Below, piece after piece: positions 1-5,407 of a stretch of DNA of 5,407 nt (position 1 is the first letter of the stretch; the number at the start of each line of letters is the position of its first letter). The stretch is taken from assembly GCA_031272655.1 (NCBI GenBank), contig JAISTJ010000117.1, positions 1 through 5,407 on the forward strand, read 5' to 3'. Source of the DNA: Tannerella sp. (GTDB taxonomy: Bacteria > Bacteroidota > Bacteroidia > Bacteroidales > Tannerellaceae). The notes beneath the pieces are model-generated. The model was not told where the DNA came from. It did no database searches and saw only the letters and a list, made by a program, of their open reading frames with translations. Both the position numbers and the translations under genes were made by a program.

Positions 1-159
1 TTCGATGCTGTCCATCCAAGCTATATCCTGATGGCTTGAACAAACGAGATATAACTTACCTCCCTTAAAATAAGAGGATTGCGCTTGAGAATCGAAATTT
101 ACAGCGCTGAAAAAGCAGCAGATACAAACGGCTGCGGAGATAAAAAGATTAGTTTTCAT
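1..159 (-). CDS. GH38-like glycosidase (alpha-mannosidase-type), N-terminal fragment
   Basis: This is the 5' end of a gene that runs off the left edge; 53 codons are visible, from ATG at 159-157. The first ~27 residues (MKTNLFISAAVCICCFF...SQAQ) form a hydrophobic export signal with a probable cleavage near the AQ at 26-27, so the enzyme should be periplasmic or surface-exposed. The mature start contains KLYLVCSSHQDIAWMDS (about residues 35-51). It matches the first beta strand of GH38 catalytic domains, in which a His-x-Asp pair (here H43 and D45 of SHQDIAW) supplies two zinc ligands; this match is from memory of the family. GH38 enzymes are retaining, metal-dependent, mostly alpha-mannosidases, but this Bacteroidota branch is often annotated only by its N-terminal domain and its substrate is unclear. 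The start lies inside the end of the upstream GH2 gene (11-bp overlap), so it is the fourth gene of the operon. No Shine-Dalgarno sequence is visible. The nucleophile region is outside the window. Confidence 0.62.
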   Translation of the reverse strand, partial: MKTNLFISAAVCICCFFSAVNFDSQAQSSYFKGGKLYLVCSSHQDIAWMDSIE

Positions 160-2908
160 AAAAATTATTGTTAATAGTATATTCTGGTTGAAATTTGTTG
201 CTTTGCATGTATTGAAGCAGGCTGTGGAGCAACTGCCGCGCAACGGGGCGGTTTGGAATATCGGTGAACAGATCTATTGAGCAGACTACTAACTTACCCC
301 TTCCTGCCTTACATTCAAACAGTAAGCCAAGTTTCTGGTTGGTAACAAAATTGTCCACTACCTGCACTAACGGTTTCATACCGGAAGGCACTTTGTCTAA
401 AACCATTGCACGTGAGTGCATTACGAGGTCATGCCATTGCCAGTCGGAGAAGAAATCGGTCGGAAAAGCCTCAAAAACAGGATGCTTCGGATCGCAGAAA
501 ATGCCCATTGTGTGGGCTTTGTTGCCCCATTTGAAGAGAGAGTTCCAAAAAACAGGAGTGAAACAGCCCGGACGTGAGCCGGGAAGCTCTTTTGTTTGCG
601 GAAAAAGCAATACATTGCCACCCTGTTCAAGCGTTTTAACAAGATCGCCGTTAAATTCCGTAAACACCTTAATTTCAGCGGGTAACTTAGTAGAAACGTC
701 TTCAGGATAAAGCCATATATCCCAGCGGTTAATCGCCTCAGCTTCAGGAGCTTCAACTACAATCTGAAGTTTAGCCGGAGCAGGCAGTTTGTTCAGTGAA
801 ACGGAAATTTTTCCAAGAGGCATCAAACCCCTGCCTTTGATGCGGGTTTTAGTTAGTTTGCCGGATGCAACAATCTTACCGGCATTGTCGCGGATGCTCC
901 ATTTCGGAAGAACGTCATTTTTGAGCGGCTTGCCGAAATACGCTATTTCCACGTTGCCTTCAAACGTCTCGTTTTGTGTCCAGATGCGTTTATTCATGCG
1001 CAGTAGCGGCACGGCAGGCGAGCAGAATTCGCGAAACCCGGCGGCTGTTGTAAGACCTTTTGATTCCCAGAAAGCGTTTATTATCCCGACAGTTGAGATT
1101 TGCTGTCCCAGATAATCGTGAATATCAAGCAGTTGGAAACCCCCGTAATTCGGAGTACGCAGGCAGGCTTCGATTTCTTCTTTGTAAAGAATAAGTGCGA
1201 GCTTGCCGGAAGCCTGTGTGAAAGCGGGCGCTTGAGCAAGAAGTCCTTTAGACTGCAGGTCGTCGCGTATGCGTTCAAAGTTGTAGTTGCGGATTGTGCC
1301 GGTGTATTTCGGTATCTCGGCGAGGTCGGGATAGACTGCCCACTGACCCATTTCGTGCGATACAACGGGCGCTTCGATGCCATTAACGGCGTCTGTATAG
1401 TCGGAAGCGGTTTCGGGGGCATCGGTGTTGAAGCGGGTTACGGAAACCACGTCGCCGCCGCCCCATTGAATGCCTACATTTTGCTTATTATCAACGCCCC
1501 AGGCTGTTACGTAATAATCGTCGCTGCGGTTGGGTTGCCACGGATGGGACGTGCATGTATATAGATGGCGCGGGTCGTACTGCTTGGCCTTTGCTATAAG
1601 CGGAGCGGTTACATCGGTGGTAAACAGTTCGTTAGCGCAAGAAAACAGACAAAACGAAGGATGGTTGCCGTAAGTGTCAAGTATTTTTTTCCATTCGTGG
1701 AAATACTCCACAGACGACATCTCCACCTGAAAAATGATTCCTATCTCGTCTGCTACCTGAAATGCAATTTCCGGCGGGCAACAGGTATGGAAACGCACAT
1801 GGTTGAGACCGTAGTTTTTGTAGGTGTGAAGCATCTTTTCCCACTGTTCGCGCGTCATGTCCGGTCCTGCGTGAAACGGAAACTGGCAGGCGTCGTGAGT
1901 GCCGCGCAGGAAAAGCGGCTCGCCGTTGAGTATAAATTGCTTGCCTAAAGTGTGTATCTCTCTCATTCCAAAGGTGTTAGTAACGCTTTCGGGCGATTGG
2001 CCTGCAATATTCAAAACAGTTTCAATTTCGTAAATAGCGGGGTTAAATTCGTCCCAAAGCATTGCGTTCGGAACTGCAATTTCCGTCTCTGTAATTTGCA
2101 AAGTATCACTTATTAACACATCGGTTTTAATGACAGAAACCGTTTTCGTTTCACCTTTTTTGCGAACGGTAAGCGTCAGCGAGCCTTGCGCTTGCGCTTT
2201 ATCCCTGTTATTCAGGGCAATATCTACTTTGGCTTTTTGGTGTTTGATATCGGGATAAATCTTTATTGAGCTGATAGATACAGGGTTTTCGGCTTGCAGT
2301 TCAATACGTCCGAGTACCCCGTTCCATTTTGTGCTCAGCCCCGAAAGCAGATAATGCCCTGTGCGTTCAAAATTATTGCTAATCAGCATAGTAAGCCTGT
2401 GTTTGCCGGGTTTGGCGTCTGCGGTCAGGGTATGGATGTGCGGAGTTGCGAAGGCTTCGATTGAGCCGTTAAAAGTGCCGTTAAGCCATGCTTTGCTTAA
2501 CCCCGGCACGCGCTCAAGGAAAAGCTTTACTGTCTTTCCTTTCCACGCTTCGGGGATAGTGATTTCACGCTCGTACCAGATGATGCCGTCATAAGCATAG
2601 ATGCGGACGGGGCCGTGGGTAAGTCCTACGCTTGGAGTCCAAGCTTGACCGAGCCGGCCGTCGCTGTCGGTGCCGGGTAGCATCATTTCTTCCGGCTGCT
2701 CGCTTATATTGCCTTTGTAATAAAGTTTTTCGAGCATCCAAAGGTCTGCCTGCTGCGGAAGTTCGGAGGCGTACCACTTATTGCGTTCGCCAATGCCAAA
2801 CACATCAGGCGCTACTCTCCATGTTCCTGCAAGGGAAATTTCGTTCTGCGCATTTGCAGAAACGGTCGCTGTTGCCATGAACAGCATAATAACAAAAATG
2901 TTTCTCAT
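149..2908 (-). CDS. Exported GH2-family beta-glycosidase with C-terminal alpha/beta domain
   Basis: This 919-residue protein starts at ATG 2908 and opens with a signal peptide (MRNIFVIMLF...VSANAQ, cleavage about residue 20), so it acts outside the cytoplasm. Domain order, judged by eye: sugar-binding jelly roll ~23-215 (SLAGTWRV at the front); immunoglobulin-like domain ~216-318; TIM barrel ~319-640, entered by FILNGEPLFLRGTHDA; a second beta-rich linker ~641-735; and an alpha/beta domain ~736-905. In the barrel, E427 in SCANELF is the expected acid/base after the conserved Asn, and E519 in VVSHEMGQW is the expected nucleophile. HTCCPPE (374-380), YGNHPSF (413-419), GGFQLLDIHDYLGQ (589-602) and NAFWESKG (611-618) are typical of GH2. 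Substrate is not readable: beta-galactosidase, beta-glucuronidase or a less common specificity are all possible. The stretch between FQVE (~396) and YFHEW (~402) seems short compared with relatives I recall. It follows the URO-D-like gene by 20 bp and overlaps the GH38-like gene. Confidence 0.9.
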   Translation of the reverse strand: MRNIFVIMLFMATATVSANAQNEISLAGTWRVAPDVFGIGERNKWYASELPQQADLWMLEKLYYKGNISEQPEEMMLPGTDSDGRLGQAWTPSVGLTHGPVRIYAYDGIIWYEREITIPEAWKGKTVKLFLERVPGLSKAWLNGTFNGSIEAFATPHIHTLTADAKPGKHRLTMLISNNFERTGHYLLSGLSTKWNGVLGRIELQAENPVSISSIKIYPDIKHQKAKVDIALNNRDKAQAQGSLTLTVRKKGETKTVSVIKTDVLISDTLQITETEIAVPNAMLWDEFNPAIYEIETVLNIAGQSPESVTNTFGMREIHTLGKQFILNGEPLFLRGTHDACQFPFHAGPDMTREQWEKMLHTYKNYGLNHVRFHTCCPPEIAFQVADEIGIIFQVEMSSVEYFHEWKKILDTYGNHPSFCLFSCANELFTTDVTAPLIAKAKQYDPRHLYTCTSHPWQPNRSDDYYVTAWGVDNKQNVGIQWGGGDVVSVTRFNTDAPETASDYTDAVNGIEAPVVSHEMGQWAVYPDLAEIPKYTGTIRNYNFERIRDDLQSKGLLAQAPAFTQASGKLALILYKEEIEACLRTPNYGGFQLLDIHDYLGQQISTVGIINAFWESKGLTTAAGFREFCSPAVPLLRMNKRIWTQNETFEGNVEIAYFGKPLKNDVLPKWSIRDNAGKIVASGKLTKTRIKGRGLMPLGKISVSLNKLPAPAKLQIVVEAPEAEAINRWDIWLYPEDVSTKLPAEIKVFTEFNGDLVKTLEQGGNVLLFPQTKELPGSRPGCFTPVFWNSLFKWGNKAHTMGIFCDPKHPVFEAFPTDFFSDWQWHDLVMHSRAMVLDKVPSGMKPLVQVVDNFVTNQKLGLLFECKAGRGKLVVCSIDLFTDIPNRPVARQLLHSLLQYMQSNKFQPEYTINNNFYEN

Positions 2909-2928
2909 ATCAAATAATTATTTTATTG

Positions 2929-3993
2929 TCAGATATTTACAAGTTCAAGAAAGTTTTCAATAGGGGTGTCGAGCTGGACATGATGAGTTGGGGCGCAAAT
3001 CCAGCCTCCGCCGTTGCCAAGCGTCTTTTTGAGCCATTGGTATTCTTTGCGGATATCATTCCTCGTGCCGAAAGGAAGGGTGGACTGCACCGCTATTCCG
3101 CCGAAAAAACAGAGGTTTGCGCCGTATTTCCGCTTCAGTACAGCCGGATCCATACATTCGGTCTGGACAGGATTCAAGACATCAACGCCCACATCAATCA
3201 GTCCGGGGATAACGTCGTAAACACAACCGTCCGAATGAAAGGCTATTTTGATGTCTTTATTAACATTTTTGATGGCGCTGCAAATTTTGGCATAACGCGG
3301 TTTGAAAAATTCATCCCATGTTTCCATGCTGATAATCAGATTGTTTTGTGCGCCCCAGTCATCGCCGAGCCAAATCATATCAACACCTCTAAGAGCCATA
3401 TTTACAGCGACTTGAAGATGATAATCGGTAACGATGTCGAGGATCCGGTTTGCGAGGTCAGGATTGATAAAGAGGTCAAGCAGTATGTTTTCAAAGCCGC
3501 GCAATGCCCAAGAAAGCTCATAAACAGTACAATGTACGCGGCCTATGATGTAGTAATCCCTGCCATATTCGTTGACGAGGCGCTCTACATGAGCGTACAT
3601 ACCGGGTTTGTTTGGGTCTGGGGCTTTAAAATGTTCTATATCAGGTGTTTCACCTGCGAGCGGACAGCTGTCGGGGTTTGTATAAAAACCTTTGCCGAAA
3701 GGTGTTTCGTAGCGGTCAATGCACCAGTGGATTCCCCAGTCGTCTGTAAAAGGCTCATTATGAAGGTAATAGTTAGTTACCCATCCTGCGCCTGCCTGTA
3801 AAGCGTCTTGACGGGTAAGCAGTTCAAGATCGTATCCGTACCATATACGGTGGTGAGGCTCAGTCAGTTGAGATGGCAAACCGAAATGTTTCTGCAGACG
3901 GGTGGCAAATTCAGGCGTGAATGTAGCCTGAAAAGGCGGACGGTCGGTAGTTTCGTGGTTTAATGCGGTTTGTAGTCTTTCTTTTGGGGTCAT
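2929..3993 (-). CDS. Uroporphyrinogen decarboxylase-superfamily protein (URO-D/MtaA-like), not typical HemE
   Basis: This is a 354-residue cytoplasmic protein without signal peptide or membrane segment. The opening MTPKERLQTALNHETTDRPP is the usual N-terminus of the URO-D superfamily, which includes HemE and the corrinoid-dependent methyltransferases (MtaA, CmuA). Other family marks are WLGDDWGAQ (208-216), ISMETWDEFFKPRY (221-234), DVLNPVQTECMDP (271-283), FFGGI (296-300), LPFGT (306-310) and the C-terminal APTHHVQLDTPIENF (334-348). The HemE N-terminal signature with its RQAGRY arginines is missing, so heme synthesis is unlikely. MtaA-type enzymes hold zinc with H-x-C plus a later Cys. Here the site reads AFHSDGCV (251-258), with Asp at the H+2 position and Cys at H+4, followed by C333 in WICAPTHH. 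Metal binding is therefore possible but altered. The start overlaps the permease stop by ATGA, so the two are probably translationally coupled. Function and substrate are unknown; a methyl-transfer or decarboxylase-like role on a sugar-derived compound is inference. Confidence 0.88.
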   Translation of the reverse strand: MTPKERLQTALNHETTDRPPFQATFTPEFATRLQKHFGLPSQLTEPHHRIWYGYDLELLTRQDALQAGAGWVTNYYLHNEPFTDDWGIHWCIDRYETPFGKGFYTNPDSCPLAGETPDIEHFKAPDPNKPGMYAHVERLVNEYGRDYYIIGRVHCTVYELSWALRGFENILLDLFINPDLANRILDIVTDYHLQVAVNMALRGVDMIWLGDDWGAQNNLIISMETWDEFFKPRYAKICSAIKNVNKDIKIAFHSDGCVYDVIPGLIDVGVDVLNPVQTECMDPAVLKRKYGANLCFFGGIAVQSTLPFGTRNDIRKEYQWLKKTLGNGGGWICAPTHHVQLDTPIENFLELVNI

Positions 3994-5126
3994 TTGCTTT
4001 TGATGAAAAAAATCGAAACGGTAAAAATATAGACTAAAGCGGCGATGGGAACGAAAAGGGTGGCGAACTGTGTGCCAGCGTCGGCTATTACTCCCATCAC
4101 AGGCGGGATTAATGCGCCTCCAGCGACGCCCATTATCATCAATGCGGAGATGGCATCAGCTTTCGGGGCGTCTGACTGGATAGCCGTTGCGAAGACTATT
4201 GCGAAGACATTTGCACATGTTAATCCTACAACAAACAGGCAAATCCTTAATACCCAGATGTTTGAAGAAAAAGCAAAGAAAGTGAGGCAAATAATAGCGA
4301 CTAAAAGGGTGAGTAACAGGAATTTACGTGGCGAGACCCTGACTAACAGGAACGAACCGATGAATGTTCCGAGCGTGCGCGCCGCAAAATAGAGGCTGCA
4401 GTAGAGCGCGCCTTCTTCGAGTGAGAGCGAACAGCGTTCCTGCAGGAACTTCGGCACTGCCGTCATCAGACCTACCTCAAACCCGACTATCAGCAGGATG
4501 ATTGATAGCCACGCCAACATCCGGCGGTTTTTCAGCAAACCGAGTATGACATTGAAACCTGTCTGTTTTGATGCGGTTTTGCCTTCTTCAATATGTGTGA
4601 AATAGAGCCAAACAAAAGATATTGCCGTCAATGCGGCATAAGTTGGAAAGATATACGTCCAGTTGCCTAACTTGCTCGCTGCCAGACCAATAAGCACCGG
4701 TCCGAGAAAGGACGAGATTGCTTTGATGAACTGTCCCAAGGTCAACATTCCTGTTAGTTTCCGTTCTTCTACAACGTCCGATACAAGCGGGTTTAACGAC
4801 ACTTGCAGCACCGTATTTCCAATCCCCATCAGTGCAAAAGCAAGCAGGAAGATGGCAAAAGTCGAGCCTGTCAGCGGAATAAGCATTGCCGCGACAGTTA
4901 TTACGGCGCTCACAAGGACTGTATAACGTCTGCCGTACTTGCCCATGAAAACGCCTGTTGGGAGCGAAAATACTGCAAACCAGACAAATACCATTAACGG
5001 GATAAGGTTCGCAAGCGTATCGGAAAGTCCGATGTCCTGTTTTACATAACTGACCGAAACGCCGACCATATCCACAAATCCCATCACAAAAAACCCGAAA
5101 AGTACGGGTAATAACTTATTATTCAT
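3990..5126 (-). CDS. MFS sugar permease, FHS/FucP-like
   Basis: This is a 378-residue inner-membrane protein with about twelve hydrophobic segments. They fall into two halves around a hydrophilic loop at ~178-203 (THIEEGKTASKQTG and KNRRM). The first helix (LLPVLFGFFVMGFVDMVG), the MFS loop motif GVFMGKYGRRYTV (58-70), GNTVLQVSLNPLVSD (103-117) and PPVMGVIAD (341-349) fit the fucose/glucose/galactose:H+ symporter group, so it probably imports a monosaccharide or small sugar by proton symport. The exact sugar cannot be read. The frame is open to an ATG at 5174, but I chose ATG 5126 for two reasons: MNNKLLPVLFGFF places the first helix right at the N-terminus as in relatives, and the predicted promoter -7 element (5164-5171) would start transcription downstream of the 5174 ATG. 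It is the first gene of the minus-strand operon and ends in a 4-bp overlap with the URO-D-like gene. L-arabinose is a reasonable guess from the divergent GH51 gene, but only a guess. Confidence 0.88.
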   Translation of the reverse strand: MNNKLLPVLFGFFVMGFVDMVGVSVSYVKQDIGLSDTLANLIPLMVFVWFAVFSLPTGVFMGKYGRRYTVLVSAVITVAAMLIPLTGSTFAIFLLAFALMGIGNTVLQVSLNPLVSDVVEERKLTGMLTLGQFIKAISSFLGPVLIGLAASKLGNWTYIFPTYAALTAISFVWLYFTHIEEGKTASKQTGFNVILGLLKNRRMLAWLSIILLIVGFEVGLMTAVPKFLQERCSLSLEEGALYCSLYFAARTLGTFIGSFLLVRVSPRKFLLLTLLVAIICLTFFAFSSNIWVLRICLFVVGLTCANVFAIVFATAIQSDAPKADAISALMIMGVAGGALIPPVMGVIADAGTQFATLFVPIAALVYIFTVSIFFIKSK

Positions 5127-5140
5127 GTATTTATATTTAT

Positions 5141-5158
5141 TAGTAAACCGGTTAAATA
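5141..5158. promoter_or_regulatory. Candidate operator, LacI-family-like palindrome with AACCGGTT core
   Basis: The 18 bp TAGTAAACCGGTTAAATA pair symmetrically at 7 of 9 positions about a central CG, with a perfect 8-bp core AACCGGTT at 5146-5153. A CG-centred AAnCGnTT core is typical of LacI/GalR-family operators. It lies at the predicted start site and first bases of the permease operon leader, where a bound repressor would block transcription. No regulator gene is in the window, so the binding protein is unknown. A core this short could also arise by chance. Confidence 0.4.
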
Positions 5159-5163
5159 TTCTG

Positions 5164-5171
5164 CAAATATA
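5164..5171 (-). promoter_or_regulatory. Bacteroidota-type promoter -7 element for the permease operon
   Basis: The minus strand reads TATATTTG followed by CAG, an exact match to the Bacteroidota -7 consensus TAnnTTTG. Transcription would begin about 5157-5160, leaving a leader of about 30 nt before the ATG at 5126. The matching -33 position (about 5191-5195) reads ATAT rather than TTTG, so the upstream half is poor and the promoter may be weak or depend on an activator. Confidence 0.7.
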
Positions 5172-5201
5172 CATATTTTTTTGATAACCTATATTTTTTT
5201 A

Positions 5202-5231
5202 TTGAAATATGAAAAATAATTTTTATATTTG
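5202..5231 (+). promoter_or_regulatory. Bacteroidota-type promoter for the GH51 gene
   Basis: A TTG at 5202-5204 (context ATTG) lies 19 nt before TATATTTG at 5224-5231. This fits the sigma-ABfr consensus of a TTTG-like -33 box, a 19-21 nt spacer and TAnnTTTG. The start site should be about 5236-5239, giving a leader of about 57-60 nt before the ATG at 5296. Of the two divergent promoters this is the better match. Confidence 0.75.
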
Positions 5232-5242
5232 CAGCGATAAAA

Positions 5243-5263
5243 TAAGTGTAGTTTTTACACTTA
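5243..5263 (+). promoter_or_regulatory. Perfect inverted repeat (8-bp arms, 5-nt spacer) in the GH51 leader
   Basis: TAAGTGTA (5243-5250) and TACACTTA (5256-5263) are exact reverse complements around GTTTT. The element begins about 5 nt after the predicted GH51 start site. As DNA it would be a 21-bp dyad suited to a dimeric repressor; as RNA it would form an 8-bp hairpin, or 9-bp with a G-U pair, at the 5' end of the message, which could stabilise it. It is not a terminator: there is no following U-tract and it lies upstream of the gene. Confidence 0.5.
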
Positions 5264-5295
5264 AAAGTAAATTCTAACCATATAAAGTATTAAGT

Positions 5296-5407
5296 ATGAG
5301 ACATTTAATTTGTTTGCTGACATTGTGCGGGGCTATGACGGTCGCCGCACAGAATCGTTTGATTATCAATGCCGACCAGGGTAAGGAGACTATCTCGCGG
5401 CATATCT
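5296..5407 (+). CDS. GH51-type alpha-L-arabinofuranosidase, N-terminal fragment
   Basis: The first 37 codons of a gene leaving the right edge are visible, from ATG 5296; an in-frame TAA at 5275-5277 limits the start. Residues 1-19 (MRHLICLLTLCGAMTVAAQ) form a signal peptide with probable cleavage at VAA or AQ, so the enzyme is exported. The mature start contains LIINADQGKETISRHI, which matches the conserved opening of Bacteroidota GH51 enzymes, where it continues into the glycine-rich YGHFAEHLG region (just outside the window). GH51 enzymes are retaining hydrolases that mostly release terminal alpha-L-arabinofuranose from arabinan, arabinoxylan or arabinogalactan; a minority act as endoglucanases. 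The catalytic residues are not visible. It is divergent from the permease operon and shares its control region, which suggests co-regulation. Confidence 0.75.
   Translation, partial: MRHLICLLTLCGAMTVAAQNRLIINADQGKETISRHI

Noticed and set aside
1100..1948. Two consecutive plus-strand open frames (154 and 127 codons) opposite the GH2 catalytic domain
   Set aside because: They are antisense to the conserved barrel with its acid/base and nucleophile motifs, and the translations show no recognisable family or signal peptide.
2909..2928. Possible separate promoter for the GH2 gene
   Set aside because: The gap is only 20 bp and contains no TAnnTTTG on the minus strand; co-transcription with the URO-D-like gene is simpler.
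2926..3801. Plus-strand open frame of 291 codons antisense to the URO-D-like gene
   Set aside because: It lies entirely opposite a well-recognised family member. Its translation shows no known domain, and no promoter or start context supports it. It is best explained by codon bias in the real gene.
2929..3993. Assignment as hemE (heme-pathway uroporphyrinogen decarboxylase)
   Set aside because: The HemE N-terminal arginine-rich substrate signature is missing, the C-terminal motif is of the MtaA-like/COG0407 type, and the neighbours are all sugar genes.
5127..5174. N-terminal 16-codon extension of the permease from ATG 5174
   Set aside because: The extension is A/T-rich and polar, would precede the first helix unlike relatives, and overlaps the predicted -7 element, so the transcript would not contain this ATG.
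5243..5263. Rho-independent terminator
   Set aside because: The hairpin is A/T-rich, has no trailing T-run, and lies between the predicted start site and the GH51 coding sequence.

Overview
The window looks like chromosomal DNA from a Bacteroidota member, most likely Bacteroidales. Three things point there. Both promoters in the only real intergenic gap match the Bacteroidota -7 consensus TAnnTTTG. Starts are preceded by A/T-rich leaders without a Shine-Dalgarno sequence. Three of the five genes encode exported glycoside hydrolases whose signal peptides end in ...AQ, as is usual in that phylum. This assignment comes from motifs and family recognition only; no search was run.

Layout. Positions 1-5126 hold a compact minus-strand operon, read right to left: an FHS/FucP-like sugar permease of the major facilitator superfamily (3990-5126), a uroporphyrinogen-decarboxylase-superfamily protein (2929-3993, overlapping the permease by 4 bp as ATGA), an exported GH2-type beta-glycosidase with an extra C-terminal alpha/beta domain (149-2908, after a 20-bp gap), and the first 53 codons of an exported GH38-like glycosidase (1-159, overlapping the GH2 gene by 11 bp). 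The A/T-rich 169-bp gap 5127-5295 carries two divergent promoters. The plus-strand promoter drives the start of an exported GH51-type alpha-L-arabinofuranosidase (5296 to the window edge).

How it may work. Exported GH51, GH2 and GH38-type enzymes would trim a side-chain-bearing, probably arabinose-containing plant or algal glycan in the periplasm. The permease would carry a released sugar across the inner membrane. The URO-D-like protein is the odd partner: it has none of the N-terminal features of heme-pathway HemE, resembles corrinoid-methyltransferase-like relatives, and is coupled to the permease. This suggests, but does not show, a role in processing a modified (perhaps O-methylated) sugar. 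No SusC/SusD pair, regulator, tRNA, mobile element or CRISPR array is visible.

The most interesting non-coding signal is in the gap. The two -7 elements form a perfect 11-bp inverted repeat, and each promoter is followed at about +1 to +25 by its own, different palindrome. One has a LacI-family-like AACCGGTT core; the other is TAAGTGTA-N5-TACACTTA.
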